A stretch of DNA of 9,760 nucleotides. Source: an uncultured Bacillota bacterium. Its GTDB lineage: Bacteria > Bacillota > Sulfobacillia > UBA995 > UBA9673. Each line of letters opens with the position of its first letter. The first letter of the stretch is position 1. This document shows positions 1 to 7,253 of this stretch, piece by piece. The stretch covers positions 1-9,760 of the forward strand of contig CALMHV010000030.1 in NCBI GenBank assembly GCA_937863905.1, in the 5' to 3' direction. Both the position numbers and the translations under genes were made by a program. The notes under the pieces are model-generated. The model had not been told where the DNA came from. It searched no databases and saw nothing but the letters and a program-made list of their open reading frames with translations.

Positions 1-1322
1 CGGCCGAAGACCAGGTCGAGAGCGTCCGACAGGTTGGGCCGACCGATTTCCTCGAGTTCGTAGCTCACGCGGACGACCGGCTGCCTGATGTTGACCACCC
101 GCCGGAGGTCGATCGGGGTGGCGATGACCACGAGGTCGGCCGGGGTCTGGTTCACGGTGGCCTCGAGGTCCGCCATCTGCTGGCGGCCATAGCCCATGGC
201 CGGAAGGAGCTGGCCCACCTCGTAGCGGCGAAAAGCGTCTTGGATGGAGCCGACGGCGTAGGGGCGCGGGTCGATTAGTTCAGCGGCCCCGAACTTGCGA
301 GCCGCGATGACCCCGGCCCCGTATTTCATTCCGCCGTGAGTGAGGGTCGGGCCGTCTTCGATGACCAGGACCCGCTTGCCGCGGACGAGACCCGGGTCAT
401 CGACGAAGATGGGCGAGGCGCCTTCGATGACCATGGCGGCGGGGTTGAGGCGGCGAGCGGCTTCGCGGACAGCTTCCACACCTTCGGGACGGGCGGTGTC
501 CACCTTGTTGATGAGGACGACGTCGGCCATCCGGAGGTTGGTCTCGCCGGGATGGTAGGACGTTTCGTGGCCGGGGCGGTGCGGGTCGACCACGACGATG
601 TGCAGGTCCGGCCGGTAGAAGGGCAGGTCGTTGTTGCCGCCGTCCCAAAGGATGACGTCCGCCTCCTGGGCGGCCTCGGCCAGGATGGCGCCGTAGTCCA
701 CGCCGGCGTAGACGACCACCCCGCGGCGGAGATGGGGCTCGTACTCCTCGCGTTCCTCGATGGTGCACTGGTGACGGTCGAGGTCCTCCAAGGTGGCGAA
801 ACGCTGGACGGCCTGGCGGGCTAGGTCGCCGTAGGGCATCGGGTGCCGGACCGCGACGACCTTGGCCCCCCGGGCCCTGAGGAGGTCGACGACGCGGCGG
901 GTGGTCTGGCTCTTGCCGGCGCCGGTGCGCACGGCGCAGATGGCGACGACCGGCTTCGGCGAGGGCAACATGGTGGCGTCGGGGCCCAGGAGCCAGAAGT
1001 CCAGCCCCAATGATAGGCAGAGGGAGGCGGCGTGCATCACGTAGGTGTGGGAGACGTCGCTGTAGGCGAAGACAGCCCGCTGGGCCCGGGTCTCGCGCGC
1101 GACTTGGGGGAAGTCCTCCTCGGGATGGATGGGCACGCCTTGGGGGTAGCGGGGCCCGGCCAGTTCGGGCGGGTAGCGGCGCCCGGCGATGTCCGGGATT
1201 TGGGTGGCCGTGAAGGCCACCACCTCATAGGCCGGGTTGTCCCGGAAGAAGACGTTGAAGTTGTGGAAATCGCGCCCGGCGGCGCCCATGATGATGACGC
1301 GGGTCGGTCCCTGGTAAGCCAA
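1..1322 (-). CDS. Cyclic 2,3-diphosphoglycerate synthetase-like P-loop GTPase, second tandem copy (partial at C-terminus)
   Basis: I translated this frame through the whole stretch; it has no stop and runs off the left edge after 440 codons, at a point matching the last residues of the neighbouring copy, so probably only a residue or so and the stop are missing. The N-terminal part opens with a Rossmann-like IIMGAAGRDFHNFNVFF (about residues 10-26). A P-loop follows, AVRTGAGKSQTTRR (about 130-143), then CTIEEREEYEPHL, ILWDGGNNDLPF and an NKVD guanine-specificity motif near residue 272. EDGPTLTHG, DPRPYAVGS and TPIDLRR lie in the C-terminal part. By eye it is about two-thirds identical to the copy at 1438-2757, with every motif kept, so it is not a decaying copy. 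The start is TTG at 1322-1320, six bases after GAGG; the next in-frame ATG (1289) would cut into the conserved IIMGAAG strand. The family is named after the methanogen enzyme that cyclises 2,3-diphosphoglycerate; that substrate is doubtful here. Family call firm, function unknown. Confidence 0.9.
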   Translation of the reverse strand, partial: MAYQGPTRVIIMGAAGRDFHNFNVFFRDNPAYEVVAFTATQIPDIAGRRYPPELAGPRYPQGVPIHPEEDFPQVARETRAQRAVFAYSDVSHTYVMHAASLCLSLGLDFWLLGPDATMLPSPKPVVAICAVRTGAGKSQTTRRVVDLLRARGAKVVAVRHPMPYGDLARQAVQRFATLEDLDRHQCTIEEREEYEPHLRRGVVVYAGVDYGAILAEAAQEADVILWDGGNNDLPFYRPDLHIVVVDPHRPGHETSYHPGETNLRMADVVLINKVDTARPEGVEAVREAARRLNPAAMVIEGASPIFVDDPGLVRGKRVLVIEDGPTLTHGGMKYGAGVIAARKFGAAELIDPRPYAVGSIQDAFRRYEVGQLLPAMGYGRQQMADLEATVNQTPADLVVIATPIDLRRVVNIRQPVVRVSYELEEIGRPNLSDALDLVFG

Positions 1323-1338
1323 TGTTTTCCTCGCCTCC
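1323..1338 (-). promoter_or_regulatory. Ribosome binding site deciding a TTG start for the second GTPase copy
   Basis: Read on the minus strand the stretch is GGAGGCGAGGAAAACA followed by TTG. The nearer GAGG lies six bases before TTG and GGAGG lies eleven before it. The other copy has a very similar leader, GGGGGAGAAAACATG, so the GAAAACAT part is shared between the duplicates and supports TTG as the counterpart of the ATG. Confidence 0.6.
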
Positions 1339-1437
1339 GGGGGTAGTATGGGCCAGCCCGGGCGGCGAAATGCGTCCTGGAAACCGAAGCCTCGGCGGAG
1401 ACGCCGGCCCCGGTCGGGGTCAGCGCCCGCCGACACT
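1323..1437 (-). other. 115-base spacer between the two GTPase copies
   Basis: I see no ORF, promoter or convincing terminator here. There is a five-base GC stem with a four-base loop (1393-1397 with 1402-1406) and a four-base stem (1408-1411 with 1416-1419), but no T-run follows on the minus strand. The downstream end carries the ribosome binding site for the next gene. Read-through transcription is the simplest assumption, but this is the largest gap in the cluster. Confidence 0.5.
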
Positions 1438-2757
1438 CTACCCCAGCAGCGCCTTCAGCGCATCCTCGAGGGTCGGCTGGCCGATTTCCTGGAGGTCGTA
1501 GCTCACGCGGACGGCGGGCTTGGCAATCTTAAGAACCCGGCGGAGATCGATGGGCGTGCCGATGAGGACCACGTCGCACGGCGTCCGGTTGATGGTCTCC
1601 TCGAGTTCTTTCACCTGGGCGTCGCCGTAGCCCATCGCCGGCAGGACGGGGCCCGTGGTCGGGTACTTCTTGTAGGTCGCCGCGATGGAGCCGACGGCGT
1701 AGGGCCTCGGGTCGACCGGCTCGGCGCCGAACCGTTTGGCGGCGATCAGGCCGGCGCCGTAGGCCATCTCACCGTGAGTCAGGGTCGGACCGTCCTCGAC
1801 GACCAGGACCTTCTTGCCCCTCAGCTCATTGGGGTCGCCGGACACGGTGATGGGTGAGGCCGCCTCGATGACCATGGCCGAGGGGTTGACCTCGGCGATG
1901 CTCCTCCGGACCTGGGCGACCGAGTCCGGGTTCGCCGTGTCCACCTTGTTGATGACGATGACGTCGGCCAGGCGAAGGTTGGCCTCGCCGGGGTGATAGC
2001 GCAGTTCGTGCCCGGGGCGATGCGGGTCAGCGACCGTGATGTGGAGGTTCGGCTTGTAGAACGGGAGGTCGTTGTTGCCGCCGTCCCAGAGGATGACGTC
2101 GGCTTCCTTCTCGGCTTGCCGCAGGATGGCCTCGTAGTCGACACCCGCGTAGACGATGCTCCCCCGGTCGAGGTGAGGCTCGTACTCCTCCCGCTCCTCG
2201 ATGGTGCAGTCGTGCTTGTCGAGGTCGGCGTAGGTGGCGAAACGCTGGACGGCCTGTTTGGCGAGGTCGCCGTAGGGCATCGGGTGGCGGATGGCCGCGA
2301 CCCGCTTGCCGGCGGCCTGGAAGATCTCGCTCACGCGCCGCGTCGTCTGGCTCTTGCCGGCGCCGGTCCGGACGGCGCAGATGGCCACAACGGGTTTGGA
2401 CGAGGCGACCATGGTCGCGGCCGGACCCTGGAGGACGAAGTCGGGGCCGGCGGCGATGACGGTCGAGGCTTTGTGCATCACGTACTCGTGGGTCACATCG
2501 CTGTAGGCGAAGACGACCTGGGCCACGGACAAATCCCGGCAGACCTTGACGAGGTCCTCCTCCGGGTAGATGGGGATGCCCTCGGGATAGCTCGGACCGG
2601 CCAGGACCGCCGGGTAGGTGCGCCCCTCGATGTTGGGGATCTGTGTCGCCGTAAAGGCCACGACTTCGTAGTCCGGGTTCCCGCGGAAGAAGACGTTGAA
2701 GTTATGGAAATCGCGACCGGCCGCGCCCATGATGAGGACGCGTGTCTTCCTGGCCAT
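1438..2757 (-). CDS. Cyclic 2,3-diphosphoglycerate synthetase-like P-loop GTPase, first tandem copy
   Basis: A complete 439-residue protein. Residues 5-20 (TRVLIMGAAGRDFHNF) look like a Rossmann nucleotide-binding start. The P-loop AVRTGAGKSQTTRR is at 128-141 and lacks the usual first glycine of Walker A. CTIEEREEYEPHL is at 184-196, ILWDGGNNDLPF at 222-233, NKVD at 270-273 (a GTP-type specificity motif), EDGPTLTHG at 321-329, DPRPYAVGS at 349-357 and TPIDLRR at 401-407. The length fits the family typified by methanogen CpgS, which makes the cyclic phosphoanhydride of 2,3-diphosphoglycerate with ATP. Bacterial relatives carry that name by homology, and I doubt it is the reaction here: the neighbours handle carbamoyl phosphate and ornithine. 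No signal peptide or membrane segment is visible, so it is probably cytosolic. It begins 34 bases after the ornithine carbamoyltransferase stop, with GGGGGAG five bases before ATG. Family call strong, substrate unknown. Confidence 0.92.
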   Translation of the reverse strand: MARKTRVLIMGAAGRDFHNFNVFFRGNPDYEVVAFTATQIPNIEGRTYPAVLAGPSYPEGIPIYPEEDLVKVCRDLSVAQVVFAYSDVTHEYVMHKASTVIAAGPDFVLQGPAATMVASSKPVVAICAVRTGAGKSQTTRRVSEIFQAAGKRVAAIRHPMPYGDLAKQAVQRFATYADLDKHDCTIEEREEYEPHLDRGSIVYAGVDYEAILRQAEKEADVILWDGGNNDLPFYKPNLHITVADPHRPGHELRYHPGEANLRLADVIVINKVDTANPDSVAQVRRSIAEVNPSAMVIEAASPITVSGDPNELRGKKVLVVEDGPTLTHGEMAYGAGLIAAKRFGAEPVDPRPYAVGSIAATYKKYPTTGPVLPAMGYGDAQVKELEETINRTPCDVVLIGTPIDLRRVLKIAKPAVRVSYDLQEIGQPTLEDALKALLG

Positions 2758-2791
2758 GTTTTCTCCCCCTTGGCTCCAAAGCTTCGGCTGG

Positions 2792-3727
<936 letters not shown>

Positions 3728-3746
3728 TGCCTCCAGATCCCTCCTT
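3728..3746 (-). promoter_or_regulatory. Doubled Shine-Dalgarno before ornithine carbamoyltransferase
   Basis: On the minus strand AAGGAGGG and then GGAGG precede the ATG. The strong AAGGAGG ends about 12 bases before ATG (rather far) and GGAGG only two bases before it (too close). Neither is at ideal spacing for the first ATG, and the ATG four codons downstream is 14 bases from GGAGG. The true start is therefore slightly uncertain. Confidence 0.5.
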
Positions 3747-3807
3747 AGACTTCCAGCCTGCGGCTGTCGGCCCCGCCACGGGTGACCGGGGCTTCATCCG
3801 TGCGCCG
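3728..3807 (-). other. 80-base spacer between carbamate kinase and ornithine carbamoyltransferase
   Basis: It holds a small hairpin CAGCC-loop-GGCTG (3754-3766) and a looser six-base inverted repeat GCCCCG/CGGGGC (3770-3775 with 3787-3792). Neither is followed by a T-run on the minus strand, so I do not call a terminator. No promoter boxes stand out. The left end is the doubled ribosome binding site. Confidence 0.4.
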
Positions 3808-4758
3808 TCAGGGCGTCACGGTCGTGCCGGCCTTGCCGGCGAGAGCGGCCGCCGCTTCCCGCATCGCCGCGATGACGGCGCGCTTGCCGCCCGCCTCGAG
3901 GAAACGAATCACGGCCAGGACCTTCGGACCCATGGTCCCCGGCGGGAAGTGCCCCGCCGCCAGGTAGCCCCTGGCCTCCTCCAGGGTCAGGTGGTCCAGG
4001 AACTTCTGCTCCGGGGTGCCGTAGGCGAGGGCGACCCGGTCCACGTCGGTGAAGATGGCGAAGACCGTCGCCCCAATGTCGGCCGCCAAGCGCTGCCCGG
4101 CCAGGTCCTTGTCGATGACGGCTTCGACCCCGACCAGCCGGCCGTCGGGTTCTCGGACAACCGGGATACCGCCCCCGCCCGAGGCGATGACGATCGTCCC
4201 GGTGGCCGCCAGGGCCCGGATCTCCTCCCGCTCGACGATGGACAGGGGGTCGGGCGAGGGAACCACGCGCCGGAATTGTCCCGGCCGCACTTCCTTCATG
4301 ACCCATCCCCGCTCCTCGATGAGAGCCTTTCCCCGGTCGGACGGGTAGAACGGCCCGACCGGTTTGGTCGGGCCGGCAAAGGCCGGATCGGACCTGTCCA
4401 CCACGGTCTGGGTGACGATGGCCGCGACCGAGGTTGGCAGGCCGCGAGCCCCGAGTTCGTTGCGCAGGGCCTTCTGCACCATATACCCGACGAGCCCCTG
4501 GCTCTGGGCGCCGCAGACGTCCAGGGGCATGACCGGCGTCTGGTCCACGGCCGCCTCGTTCTGGAGCAGGATGTTCCCCACTTGGGGGCCGTTCCCATGG
4601 GTCACGACGACCTTGTGCCCCATCTGGATGAGCGAGACGATGGCCCCCGCCGTGGCCTCGATGTTGTGGATCTGCTCGGCGGCCGTTCCTTTCTGCCCCG
4701 GCTGAAGAATGGCGTTCCCGCCGAGCGCCACCACGATGGTTTCGGGCACGAAACTCAT
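3808..4758 (-). CDS. arcC: Carbamate kinase
   Basis: A 316-residue protein from the chosen start, the normal length for the family. It transfers phosphate from carbamoyl phosphate to ADP, making ATP, ammonia and CO2; this is the energy-yielding step of arginine/citrulline fermentation. ALGGNAI is at 11-17, HGNGPQVGN at 54-62, CGAQSQGLVGY at 82-92, PTKPVGPFY at 130-138, ASGGGGIPV at 192-200, VEAVIDKD at 211-218 and FPPGTMGPK at 271-279. All are typical of carbamate kinases in the amino-acid kinase fold. A longer reading from 4803 would add 15 basic residues with no family match. The ATG at 4758 is preferred because its ATGA overlaps the stop of the upstream radical SAM gene and GGGGAGAGAG precedes it. 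The overlap implies coupled translation with amrS. Ornithine carbamoyltransferase follows after 80 bases. Confidence 0.96.
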   Translation of the reverse strand: MSFVPETIVVALGGNAILQPGQKGTAAEQIHNIEATAGAIVSLIQMGHKVVVTHGNGPQVGNILLQNEAAVDQTPVMPLDVCGAQSQGLVGYMVQKALRNELGARGLPTSVAAIVTQTVVDRSDPAFAGPTKPVGPFYPSDRGKALIEERGWVMKEVRPGQFRRVVPSPDPLSIVEREEIRALAATGTIVIASGGGGIPVVREPDGRLVGVEAVIDKDLAGQRLAADIGATVFAIFTDVDRVALAYGTPEQKFLDHLTLEEARGYLAAGHFPPGTMGPKVLAVIRFLEAGGKRAVIAAMREAAAALAGKAGTTVTP

Positions 4759-5798
4759 GCTCTCTCCCCGTTTCCGACGCGGATGTTGGCCCTCTCCCCG
4801 CATTCCCGGCAGCGCTCGCCGTCCAGTCCCGCCGGGTCGGCCGCGTGGCCGCTTCGCCGCACCAGGACCGCACCGCAGGCAGAGCAGAGCGTCTCATTGG
4901 CGTCAAGCTCCCAGGCGTTGCCGACATAGACGTGGCGCAGGCGACGGGAAGCGATGTCCCGGGCCTGCCGGAGGCTCTCCAGAGGAGTGGACGGCTCGTC
5001 CATCTTGTAGCTCGGGAAGTAGCGGGAAAAATGCAGCGGGATGTCGGGAGACACTCCCGCCAGCCATTCCACGAGCCGGGTGACCTCCGCCGGGCTGTCG
5101 TTCCGACCCGGGATGAGAAGGGTCGTCACCTCGACGTGGCAACCCGCGCGGTGAGCGGCCTCAACGGTCCGCAGGACCGGAGCGAGCCGGCCGGAGCAGA
5201 CCTCCCGGTAGAACTCGTCCGTGAAGGCCTTCACGTCCACGTTCATGGCGTCGATGACCTGAAGGAGGTCGGCCAGCGGCTCCTCCCGGACGTAGCCGTT
5301 GGTCACCATGACGTTCTTCAGGCCCTGCCGGCGGGCCAGCTTCGCCGTGTCCTGGACCATCTCGATCCAGACCATCGGCTCGCTGTAGGTGTAGGCGAGA
5401 CCCACGCAGTGATGCCCTCCGCCCCGCCAGTTCTCCGCGGCCGCCACGGCCTCGGCCGGAGTCAGCGCGGCATCCTCCCCGTCGCCTTGGGAGAGCTCCC
5501 AGTTCTGGCAGTGGCGGCAGCGGAGGTTGCAGCCGAAGGCGGCGATGGAGAAGACGTAGGACCCGGGGAAGAAGTGGTAGAGGGGCTTCTTCTCGATGGG
5601 GTCCACGGCGGCCGAGGCGCAGCGGCCGTACTTGGTCGCCCTGAGCGTCCCATCCTCGTTCACGCGGATGCGGCAGAGGCCGGCCTGGCCCGGGCGGATA
5701 CGGCAGTCCTGCGGGCAGAGGAGGCAGTGAGCCACTCCGTCCTCAAGCTTCTCCCAGTAGCGGGCTTCGCTGGTCTTCTCCCCGGCGGCGGTCGGCAT
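4755..5798 (-). CDS. amrS: AmmeMemoRadiSam system radical SAM enzyme
   Basis: A 347-residue radical SAM protein of the AmrS type, related to pyruvate formate-lyase activating enzymes. The N-terminus has CLLCPQDC (25-32) and a further Cys at 42 within GQAGLCRIR. The AdoMet-cluster motif CxxxCxxC is C90-NLR-C94-RH-C97, followed by QNWELSQ. AVDPIEKKPLYHFFPGS (64-80) is a family signature. The C-terminus has a zinc-ribbon-like pair CSAC (305-308) and CREC (330-333), also usual in the family. It should bind a 4Fe-4S cluster and cleave AdoMet in the anaerobic cytosol; the substrate is not known to me. It starts with ATG inside the TGATG that ends the AmrB-AmrA fusion gene, with GAGGT just upstream, and its stop overlaps carbamate kinase. 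Translation of all three is therefore probably coupled. Confidence 0.94.
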   Translation of the reverse strand: MPTAAGEKTSEARYWEKLEDGVAHCLLCPQDCRIRPGQAGLCRIRVNEDGTLRATKYGRCASAAVDPIEKKPLYHFFPGSYVFSIAAFGCNLRCRHCQNWELSQGDGEDAALTPAEAVAAAENWRGGGHHCVGLAYTYSEPMVWIEMVQDTAKLARRQGLKNVMVTNGYVREEPLADLLQVIDAMNVDVKAFTDEFYREVCSGRLAPVLRTVEAAHRAGCHVEVTTLLIPGRNDSPAEVTRLVEWLAGVSPDIPLHFSRYFPSYKMDEPSTPLESLRQARDIASRRLRHVYVGNAWELDANETLCSACGAVLVRRSGHAADPAGLDGERCRECGERANIRVGNGERA

Positions 5799-7240
5799 CA
5801 GCGGTACCTCGTGACCTTGAAGCGGTACAGTTCCACCTCGGTGTCGTCCGGCTGGAGGCCGGCCTTCTGGCGGGCTATGCTCACCTGGTCCTGGGCGCTG
5901 TCGATACCTTCGAGGTCCGGCAGCAGCAACCCGGTGCGGCGGCCCTTGGTGACGATCACGCCGTAAACCTTGGGATCGAGGTCCTCCAGCCCGCGGACCG
6001 GCTCCGCCGGTTCCAGGACGTCGACGGAGTAGACGAGTTCGGCGAGTTCGGCCTCGGTGACGCTGGGGAAGCGCGGGTCGGCCGTACCCGCCTGGATGGC
6101 GTTGCGGATGATCTCCTCGGCCAAGTTGGGGGCGGTCGCCTCAATCGTCCCGATGCACCCGCGCAGGTCGCCGTGTTTCTTCAAAGAGACGAAGGCTCCG
6201 GCGCGGCGGTCCAGACCCGGGCTCACCGGGGGCAGCGCGATGCGGCGGCCCTCCCGCACGTACGTCTCCAGCGAGAGCCTGGCCAGCCGGACGTACGGAT
6301 GGGGCGAGCCGCCCCCGTCGGGCGGGGCGGTCTCCTCTCCAGGGCCGGCCTCGGGCTCGAGCCGTGGCGGCGTCTTGGCGACCGGCTCCGGCGCGGGTTT
6401 GGCCGCGGGGCCCTTCGGTATGAAGGTGGCCACGCAGTAGCCCACCCCGAAGGGTCCCTCGTAGGAAATGATCTCCGGCAGCACCCGCAGACCGTCTAAG
6501 GCGCCGAACAGAGTCAGGATGGGGCCAAGGCCGCACTCCCCGGCCCGCTCCACCAGCGACGGCTCAAGCTTCTGGAGGGCCGAGACGTCGGCGCGGGAGA
6601 GCGCCTCCACCACCTTCTGGTCGAAGACCTCGCCCAGCGGGTCGTACCCCGCCGGGGCGCCGTCGGTAAGACGGTGGGAAAGATCGCCGCTGGCGATGTA
6701 GGCCACCCGGACGCCCAGTTCCCGGCTCGCGGCCGCAACGGCCTGGCCGAAGGCGTAGAGCTGGTCGTCCGGCAGAGGGCCGACCGCCCCGGCCACGAGG
6801 CGGCACTCGACTCCGGCCTGCTTGAGGTAGTACAAGGGAACCAGAATCGAGTAGTGGAGGTCCCCTGAGAACTGAAAGGTGTCCAGCTGCCGCGGGTCGG
6901 CCGGGAACACCGTGACTTCCCGCTCGGCGCCCTCGGCCGCGATGCGACTGACGAGGCGAAGGTCGTTGCCGTAGCGCAACGATGTGCCGGCGATGCCGAA
7001 CTCGCGGAAGCTCCCTTCGAGGATCGGGCTGGCCAGCAGGGTGACCGCGTCGCGGACGACCGGGCCGTGGGGAGAGATGATGACGACCGTGTCCGGGCGG
7101 ATCTCCGCGACGAGGGCCGCCATCTGCTGCAGTCCGTCGCGCGTGGCCTGGACCTGTTCCAGATTCCGCTCGCCGATCTCGGGGACGACGACAGGCGGGT
7201 GAGGCGAGAGAGCGCCAAACACGATTCCCGCTGGACTCAT
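5798..7240 (-). CDS. amrBA: AmmeMemoRadiSam system protein B-protein A fusion (MEMO/extradiol dioxygenase-like plus AMMECR1)
   Basis: A 480-residue two-domain protein. Residues 1 to about 275 form a MEMO/LigB-like domain with SPHPP (His14), ISPHGP (His58), SGDLHYS (125-131) and ASGDLSHR (183-190, His189); these histidines are candidate metal ligands by comparison with class III extradiol dioxygenases. A Pro/Ala/Glu-rich linker spans about 277-313. The AMMECR1 domain is about 315-480, with the signature LRGCIGT at 359-365 and ADPRFPSV at 387-394. AmrA, AmrB and AmrS are known as a co-occurring trio from comparative genomics; the joint biochemical role is not established to my knowledge. The first ATG (7240) is used: AGGTGG lies seven bases before it, just after the stop of the racemase gene, 13 bases upstream. 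The gene ends inside the TGATG that starts amrS. True dioxygenase activity is possible but not supported by context. Confidence 0.92.
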   Translation of the reverse strand: MSPAGIVFGALSPHPPVVVPEIGERNLEQVQATRDGLQQMAALVAEIRPDTVVIISPHGPVVRDAVTLLASPILEGSFREFGIAGTSLRYGNDLRLVSRIAAEGAEREVTVFPADPRQLDTFQFSGDLHYSILVPLYYLKQAGVECRLVAGAVGPLPDDQLYAFGQAVAAASRELGVRVAYIASGDLSHRLTDGAPAGYDPLGEVFDQKVVEALSRADVSALQKLEPSLVERAGECGLGPILTLFGALDGLRVLPEIISYEGPFGVGYCVATFIPKGPAAKPAPEPVAKTPPRLEPEAGPGEETAPPDGGGSPHPYVRLARLSLETYVREGRRIALPPVSPGLDRRAGAFVSLKKHGDLRGCIGTIEATAPNLAEEIIRNAIQAGTADPRFPSVTEAELAELVYSVDVLEPAEPVRGLEDLDPKVYGVIVTKGRRTGLLLPDLEGIDSAQDQVSIARQKAGLQPDDTEVELYRFKVTRYR

Positions 7241-7253
7241 CGGGCAACCACCT

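Larger units (their letters stand above)
1..2757 (-). repeat. Tandem gene duplication: two diverged copies of about 1.32 kb
   Basis: The genes at 1-1322 and 1438-2757 are direct-repeat paralogues about 1.44 kb apart. Protein similarity covers the full length, roughly two-thirds identical by eye with only one- or two-residue gaps (around residues 307-310, 346 and 366-369 of the first copy). The leader just before the start is also alike (GAAAACAT in both). Variable stretches are residues about 66-82, 98-120 and 358-370; the nucleotide-binding motifs are unchanged. This pattern suggests an old duplication with both copies under selection. Confidence 0.9.

Noticed and set aside
3754..3792. Rho-independent terminator between carbamate kinase and ornithine carbamoyltransferase
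   Set aside because: The stems are short and no T-run follows on the minus strand.
4759..4803. Longer start for carbamate kinase at 4803
   Set aside because: It adds 15 basic residues absent from the family, while the ATG at 4758 has the ATGA coupling and a good ribosome binding site.
5798..7240. Aromatic-ring extradiol dioxygenase as the function of the N-terminal domain
   Set aside because: The fold is shared, but fusion to AMMECR1 and adjacency to amrS identify AmmeMemoRadiSam protein B; no aromatic degradation genes are nearby.
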